Shown piece by piece: positions 5,706 through 9,997 of a stretch of 9,997 bases of DNA (position 1 is the first letter of the stretch; the number at the start of each line of letters is the position of its first letter). The DNA lies in contig URVL01000078.1 in the NCBI GenBank assembly GCA_900551265.1, positions 1 to 9,997 on the forward strand. The letters are read 5' to 3'. The notes under the pieces were generated by a model that worked only from the letters and a program-made list of their open reading frames with translations, did not search any database and had not been told where the DNA came from. This stretch comes from an uncultured Eubacteriales bacterium (GTDB lineage: Bacteria > Bacillota > Clostridia > Oscillospirales > QAMX01). Position numbers and translations under genes: made by a program.

Positions 5706-6830
5706 ATGCTGATTCAATCTCTGTCGCTGAAGAATTTTCGCAATATTGCCTCTCTGGAAATTACGCCGTCCCCGGGCATTAATGTCATCTATGGGGAAAA
5801 TGCACAGGGAAAAACCAACATTCTGGAATCGCTTTACTATCTCTCCCTTCTCTCCTCCTTCCGCGCCGCGCGCGACCGCGAACTCATTCGTATTGGCGAA
5901 GAAGCCGCGGCCCTTGACGCGGCGGTTTTTTCGGAGGAACGCGACCGTGCAATCTCCATTCGTATCCCGGCGTCAGGCCGGCGTGAAGTAACCGTAAACC
6001 GGGTGCGCGCCGCCCGAAAGGCAGACGCCGCCGGCATTGTAAAGTGTGTGCTGTTCTGTCCGGAGGATCTCGATTTGATTCGCGGCGCTTCGGCGCGCCG
6101 CCGCCGTTTTCTGGACGATGCAATTTCTCAGCTCTGGCCCAATTACATATCTCTGCTTTCGGAATATCAGCGTCTTTTACAGCACAAAAGCCGGATTTTG
6201 AAGGATTATCATGAAATGCCGTCGCTGCTGGAAACGCTGGACGATTTTTCCGCGCAGATGTGCTCGGTTGCAGCGTCCCTGATTCCCTATCGGGAGCGGT
6301 TTTGCAGACTTTTGGCGGCGGTTGCCGCACAGGAACATGCCGCCATCAGCTCCGGCCGGGAAGAGCTCTCCCTCTCCTACCAAACTGTCTCGACCATCAC
6401 AGAGCAGGGTCTCCCCCCGCCTGAAATTTACGAGCGGCTTTGGCAGCATTATATTTCCCACAAGGCGGCGGAGATTGCCTCCGGTTCCTGCCTTTCCGGT
6501 CCGCACAAGGATGATCTTGCCGTTTGCATTGACGGGCTTCCGGCAAGAAACTATGCCTCGCAGGGCCAGACGCGGACTGCGGTTCTCTCCTTAAAGCTTG
6601 CGCAGCGTACGCTTTATCACAGGGAAACCGGCGAATATCCGGTGCTTCTCTTTGACGACGTGCTCAGCGAGCTGGATCGCACGCGTCAGGAATATGTCTT
6701 GCGCGGAATCGGACGCGGACAGGTGTTTATTACGACCTGTGAGCCGGATGTATGCCGGGAATTGGACATGAGGGCCAGCGAAGGTCATGAACGGAAACTG
6801 TTTCACGTGAAACATGGAAATGTATTTTGA
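5706..6830 (+). CDS. recF: DNA replication and repair protein RecF
   Basis: RecF is an SMC-like ATPase that helps RecO/RecR load RecA at single-strand gaps and protects stalled forks. At 374 residues it is full length. Walker A is GENAQGKTN (30-38), GPHKDDL lies at 265-271, the ABC signature region SQGQTR at 285-290 and Walker B LLFDDVLSELD at 314-324. The C-terminus (KLFHVKHGNVF) fits the usual short strand that ends RecF proteins, and the LFHVKH part is encoded by a perfect parS site. No clear ribosome binding site precedes the ATG, which lies 4 bases after yaaA, so translation probably depends on coupling to yaaA. Confidence 0.97.
   Translation: MLIQSLSLKNFRNIASLEITPSPGINVIYGENAQGKTNILESLYYLSLLSSFRAARDRELIRIGEEAAALDAAVFSEERDRAISIRIPASGRREVTVNRVRAARKADAAGIVKCVLFCPEDLDLIRGASARRRRFLDDAISQLWPNYISLLSEYQRLLQHKSRILKDYHEMPSLLETLDDFSAQMCSVAASLIPYRERFCRLLAAVAAQEHAAISSGREELSLSYQTVSTITEQGLPPPEIYERLWQHYISHKAAEIASGSCLSGPHKDDLAVCIDGLPARNYASQGQTRTAVLSLKLAQRTLYHRETGEYPVLLFDDVLSELDRTRQEYVLRGIGRGQVFITTCEPDVCRELDMRASEGHERKLFHVKHGNVF
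6799..6814. promoter_or_regulatory. parS site 1 (inside the recF 3' end)
   Basis: TGTTTCACGTGAAACA is a perfect 16-bp palindrome and an exact match to the widespread bacterial parS centromere, bound by ParB (Spo0J) for chromosome segregation and SMC loading. It lies within recF, ending 14 bases before the stop codon. Confidence 0.92.
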
Positions 6831-6844
6831 CCTCTGCCGGGAAA

Positions 6845-6862
6845 TTGTTTCACGTGAAACAA
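6845..6862. promoter_or_regulatory. parS site 2 (before remB)
   Basis: The same 16-bp parS core lies at 6846-6861, exactly 47 bp after site 1. One more base pairs on each side, giving the 18-bp palindrome TTGTTTCACGTGAAACAA. It abuts the remB ribosome binding site. In RNA it could fold into a 7-bp stem with an ACGU loop. Confidence 0.92.
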
Positions 6863-6874
6863 AAGGAGTGTATC

Positions 6875-7150
6875 ATGTATCTGCACTTGGGCGATGAGTT
6901 CATCATCCCTTTTGAAACGATCATCGGTATTTTTGATCTGGATGCCGTAACGGTAACAAAAACGGGCCGTACCTTTTTGCAGGAGGCCGAACGCGCCGGA
7001 AGGCTGACCAGCATCAGCGAAAATTTGCCGAAATCCTTCATTGTATGCGTAGAAGAAGGACGTGAAACCGTATATACGTCTCCCATTTCTGCGGCGACCC
7101 TGAACCGGCGTATCGCGCGTGGCATTGAGTCGGACGTTATCATAGACTGA
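6875..7150 (+). CDS. remB: RemB (YaaB), DUF370 extracellular matrix regulator homologue
   Basis: This is a 91-residue protein beginning MYLHLGDEFIIPFETIIGIFD, the hallmark of the DUF370 / RemA-like family, with YTSPISAATLNRR near the end. In B. subtilis yaaB/remB lies between recF and gyrB and influences biofilm matrix genes, and the related RemA is a DNA-binding protein. That role is not shown here. The ATG has AGGAG (6864-6868) with a 6-nt spacer. An in-frame TTG at 6827 would start inside the recF stop region and run through parS, but it has no ribosome binding site. The gene is slightly longer than the B. subtilis protein. Confidence 0.92.
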   Translation: MYLHLGDEFIIPFETIIGIFDLDAVTVTKTGRTFLQEAERAGRLTSISENLPKSFIVCVEEGRETVYTSPISAATLNRRIARGIESDVIID

Positions 7151-7161
7151 ACTGATTTTTA

Positions 7162-7178
7162 AGATTCGGAGGGAATCT
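7162..7178 (+). promoter_or_regulatory. gyrB ribosome binding site in a hairpin loop
   Basis: AGATTC (7162-7167) pairs perfectly with GAATCT (7173-7178), leaving exactly GGAGG as the 5-base loop. This is the ribosome binding site that supports the TTG start of gyrB at 7181. A short stem displaying the site could expose or modulate it. Confidence 0.55.
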
Positions 7179-7180
7179 CT

Positions 7181-9127
7181 TTGGACGAGCAAAACAATGC
7201 GTTTGATTTAAAAGTGACCACTGCTTACGATGAGTCACAGATACAAGTACTGGAAGGACTGGAAGCCGTACGCAAACGTCCCGGTATGTATATCGGTTCG
7301 ACTTCGCAAGCTGGCCTGCACCATCTGGTCTATGAAATTGTCGACAATGCGATTGACGAGGCGTTGGCAGGTTACTGCACGCACATTGAAGTGGAATTGC
7401 AGCCCGGCAATGTCGTGGAAGTGCGTGACAACGGCCGCGGCATTCCTACCGCAAAGCATCACCAGACGGGTACCTCCACGCTTGAAGTGGTCTATACGGT
7501 GCTGCATGCGGGCGGCAAGTTCGGCGGCGAAGGCTATAAAGTTTCCGGCGGCCTGCACGGCGTCGGCGCCAGTGTGGTAAACGCTTTGTCGGAGTGGCTG
7601 GAGGTATATGTCCACGACGGCGAAAGCGTGAAGTATATGCGCTTCGAGCGCGGAGCAAAGACCGGAGAGCTTGCCACAGTCGGTTCGACCGATCACACCG
7701 GTACAACAGTGCGGTTTAAGGCCGACAGCGAAATTTTTGAGACGACTTGCTATGATTACGACGTTCTCCTGTCGCGTCTGCGCGAACAGGCCTACTTAAA
7801 TGCCGGACTTGCCATCACCTTTACCGATCTGCGCGGCGAAGAACCTGTAAAGAACTATATGTGTTATGAAGGGGGCATCCGGCAGTTTGTCGAACGGTTA
7901 AACCGGAACAAGACGCCGCTGCACCAGGAGGTGATTTACCTCCATGCCGAACGCGAGACCTGCGGCGCGGAGGTCGCTTTACAGTATAACGATGGATATC
8001 AGGAAAATATCCTTTCCTTCGCCAATAATATTAAGACCACGGAAGGCGGTATGCATGAGACCGGCTTCAAATCAGCGCTGACAAAGGTCGTCAACGACTA
8101 CGGGCGGAAATTCAATATTTTAAAAGACAACGATCCCAATCTCTCCGGCGAAGATGTCCGCGAAGGCATTACGGCCGTCATCAGCGTAAAGCTGATGGAA
8201 GCACAGTTTGAGGGACAGACCAAGACAAAGCTTGGAAACAGCGAGATGCGTACACTGGTGGATAACCTGGTGTCGCAAAAGCTTGCCGACTATTTTGAAG
8301 AAAACCCCCAGGTGGCGCGTACCATCCTTGATAAGGCGCTCACCGCCTCGCGCGCACGGGAAGCTGCGAGAAAGGCGCGTGAGTCCGTGCGCCGGAAGAC
8401 TGGCTTGGAATCCGGTCAAATGCCGGATAAGCTTCAGGATTGCAATGAACGCGATCCCTCCCTGTGTGAAATTTATATCGTGGAGGGCGATTCGGCCGCG
8501 GGTTCTGCCATACAGGGCCGGGACAGCCGTTTTCAGGCGATTCTTGCCATGTGGGGAAAGATGCTGAACGTCGAAAAAGCCCGCGCTGATAAGATTTACG
8601 GCAATGATAAGCTCTATCCGCTGATTGTGGCGCTGGGCGCCGGCATTGGCGATGAATTCAATCTGGAAAAGCTGCGTTACCATAAAATTATTATCATGGC
8701 GGATGCCGATGTCGACGGCAGCCATATCCGCACGCTGCTTTTAACGTTTTTCTTCCGTTATATGCGTCCCTTGATCGAGCATGGCTACGTGTATTCCGCC
8801 GTTCCGCCGCTTTATAAACTGACGCGGGGACGTACGACGCGCGTCGCCTACTCCGATGAACAGCGCGATCAGATCAGCGCTGAAATGCGCGGCGGCAATC
8901 CCAATGTGAAGATCGACATCTCCCGCTTTAAGGGCCTTGGCGAAATGGATCCGCATGAGCTGTGGGATACGACCATGGATCCGGAAAAACGCACGCTGCG
9001 CCGGATTACGTTGGAAGACGCCTCGCTTGCCGACGATGTGTTCTCCGTCTTAATGGGCGAAGAGGTGGAACCGCGCCGCGAGTGGATCGAATCGAATGCA
9101 AAATACGTTGTCAATCTGGATATTTAA
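7181..9127 (+). CDS. gyrB: DNA gyrase subunit B
   Basis: GyrB supplies the ATPase of gyrase, which introduces negative supercoils ahead of and behind the fork. At 648 residues it is full length. The GHKL ATPase shows EIVDNAIDEA with the catalytic-type Glu52 and Asn56, DNGRGIP (83-89) and GGLHGVG (123-129). The Toprim metal site shows EGDSAAG (435-441) and DADVD (508-512). Near the C-terminus FKGLGEMD and the ending YVVNLDI are typical. The start is TTG at 7181, supported by GGAGGG (7168-7173) 7 nt upstream. gyrA follows after 14 bases, so the two subunits are made together. Confidence 0.98.
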   Translation: MDEQNNAFDLKVTTAYDESQIQVLEGLEAVRKRPGMYIGSTSQAGLHHLVYEIVDNAIDEALAGYCTHIEVELQPGNVVEVRDNGRGIPTAKHHQTGTSTLEVVYTVLHAGGKFGGEGYKVSGGLHGVGASVVNALSEWLEVYVHDGESVKYMRFERGAKTGELATVGSTDHTGTTVRFKADSEIFETTCYDYDVLLSRLREQAYLNAGLAITFTDLRGEEPVKNYMCYEGGIRQFVERLNRNKTPLHQEVIYLHAERETCGAEVALQYNDGYQENILSFANNIKTTEGGMHETGFKSALTKVVNDYGRKFNILKDNDPNLSGEDVREGITAVISVKLMEAQFEGQTKTKLGNSEMRTLVDNLVSQKLADYFEENPQVARTILDKALTASRAREAARKARESVRRKTGLESGQMPDKLQDCNERDPSLCEIYIVEGDSAAGSAIQGRDSRFQAILAMWGKMLNVEKARADKIYGNDKLYPLIVALGAGIGDEFNLEKLRYHKIIIMADADVDGSHIRTLLLTFFFRYMRPLIEHGYVYSAVPPLYKLTRGRTTRVAYSDEQRDQISAEMRGGNPNVKIDISRFKGLGEMDPHELWDTTMDPEKRTLRRITLEDASLADDVFSVLMGEEVEPRREWIESNAKYVVNLDI

Positions 9128-9141
9128 GGGGGTGAGACGGT

Positions 9142-9997
9142 ATGGCACATAACAGGGATTATAAGCCCGAAGATATCATGTTTCCGGAACAGACGATCAC
9201 AGAGTCGGAACTCGTCCGTGAAATGCAGAAAAGTTATATTGATTACGCAATGTCGGTCATCGTTGGACGTGCGTTGCCGGATGTGCGCGACGGTCTCAAA
9301 CCCGTGCATAGAAGAATCCTTTATTCCATGTACGAAGGCGGGCTGACGCACGCAAATCCCTATAAAAAATGCGCTACCGCCGTCGGCGACGTGCTGGGCC
9401 ATTATCATCCGCACGGAGATACGTCGGTCTATGACGCGCTTGTGCGTCTGGCGCAGGATTTTTCCATGCGTGCGCCGCTGATCGACGGTCACGGCAACTT
9501 TGGTTCCATCGACGGCGATCCGCCTGCCGCTTACCGGTATACAGAGGCGCGCATGTCCCGCATCAGCGAGGAAATGCTGCGCGATATTGATAAGGAGACG
9601 GTGGATTGGGATCCGAACTTTGATGAATCCCGGAGGGAACCGCGCGTTCTCCCCTCCCGTTTTCCGAACCTGCTGGTCAATGGTTCGTCCGGCATTGCGG
9701 TCGGCATGGCGACAAACATTCCGCCGCACAACCTCTGTGAGGTTATTGACGCGTGCGTCCGCCTGCTCGACGATCCGGAGTCTACGCTTGCCGATTTAAT
9801 GCAGGATATCAAGGGCCCGGACTTTCCAACAAAGGGCATCATCATTGGCCGTGCCGGAATCCGTCAGGCCTATGCCACCGGACGTGGAAAAATTACGGTG
9901 CGCGCCCGCACGGAGTTTGAGGAGTATGGGCGCGACCATCGCACGCGCATTATCGTTTCAGAACTGCCCTATCAGGTGAACAAACGCCAGCTCATTC
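9142..9997 (+). CDS. gyrA: DNA gyrase subunit A (partial, 3' end cut by window)
   Basis: GyrA carries the DNA cleavage and religation site of gyrase. Only the first 285 codons are present. [28 protein letters not shown] (written here as two overlapping conserved blocks, about 33-50 and 43-60) opens the breakage-reunion domain. The quinolone-region sequence [12 protein letters not shown] is at 87-98, and the catalytic tyrosine is Tyr133 in YRYTEARM. Thr94 corresponds to E. coli Ser83 and Asp98 to Asp87. The ATG has a strong GGGGGTGAG (9128-9136) upstream. About ten extra residues precede the usual start of the family. Full-length GyrA is some 800 residues or more, so roughly two thirds lie beyond the window. 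Confidence 0.98.
   Translation, partial: MAHNRDYKPEDIMFPEQTITESELVREMQKSYIDYAMSVIVGRALPDVRDGLKPVHRRILYSMYEGGLTHANPYKKCATAVGDVLGHYHPHGDTSVYDALVRLAQDFSMRAPLIDGHGNFGSIDGDPPAAYRYTEARMSRISEEMLRDIDKETVDWDPNFDESRREPRVLPSRFPNLLVNGSSGIAVGMATNIPPHNLCEVIDACVRLLDDPESTLADLMQDIKGPDFPTKGIIIGRAGIRQAYATGRGKITVRARTEFEEYGRDHRTRIIVSELPYQVNKRQLI

Noticed and set aside
6827..6874. N-terminal extension of remB through parS 2 from TTG 6827
   Set aside because: No ribosome binding site, overlap with the recF stop codon, and the strong AGGAG at 6864 clearly marks the ATG at 6875.
7125..7153. Possible gyrB promoter at the end of remB (TTGAGT)
   Set aside because: No acceptable -10 lies 16-18 bp downstream, so gyrB is better explained by read-through from upstream genes.
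8257..8265. DnaA-box-like GGTGGATAA in gyrB
   Set aside because: It is a single one-mismatch site in coding sequence with no neighbouring boxes, expected by chance in 10 kb.
8120..8725. Minus-strand reading frame of 201 residues opposite gyrB
   Set aside because: It is antisense to the conserved Toprim coding region, with no recognisable motif or supporting start signals.

Overview
The window is the replication-origin neighbourhood of a bacterial chromosome, almost certainly a Bacillota of the class Clostridia. The gene order dnaA - oriC - dnaN - yaaA - recF - remB - gyrB - gyrA is the classic Bacillota origin block. RemB (DUF370), strong GGAGG-type ribosome binding sites, two TTG starts and a fairly GC-rich coding sequence suggest a gut-type clostridial lineage such as Oscillospirales. 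That finer placement is inference. All real genes are on the + strand.

Layout. 1-2428: end of a ferrous-iron uptake operon, with a possible feoA tail, feoB and a 50-residue Cys-rich FeoB-associated membrane protein, closed by a 20-bp perfect hairpin. 2429-2832: gene-free stretch with small direct and inverted repeats, a good extended -10 promoter overlapped by a DnaA-box-like site, and a leader of about 180 nt for dnaA. 2833-4140: dnaA. 4141-4388: oriC, with three TTTTCCACA boxes, two one-mismatch boxes, an imperfect hairpin, a run of DnaA-trio-like triplets and a 25-bp pure A/T stretch. 4389-7150: dnaN, yaaA, recF and remB, tightly packed. Two perfect parS sites lie 47 bp apart, one in the last codons of recF and one just before the remB ribosome binding site. 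7181 to the end: gyrB and the first 285 codons of gyrA.

How it works together. DnaA binds the oriC boxes and opens the A/T stretch. The DnaN clamp tethers the polymerase, RecF helps repair stalled forks, GyrA/GyrB relieve supercoiling, and the parS pair is expected to load ParB (Spo0J) and SMC near the origin. The least ordinary points are the iron-uptake operon directly upstream of dnaA, where Bacillota usually carry the divergent rpmH-rnpA-yidC-mnmE-mnmG block, the close parS pair, and several RNA hairpins at translation starts. I found no CRISPR array, mobile element, tRNA, rRNA or clearly new multi-gene system.
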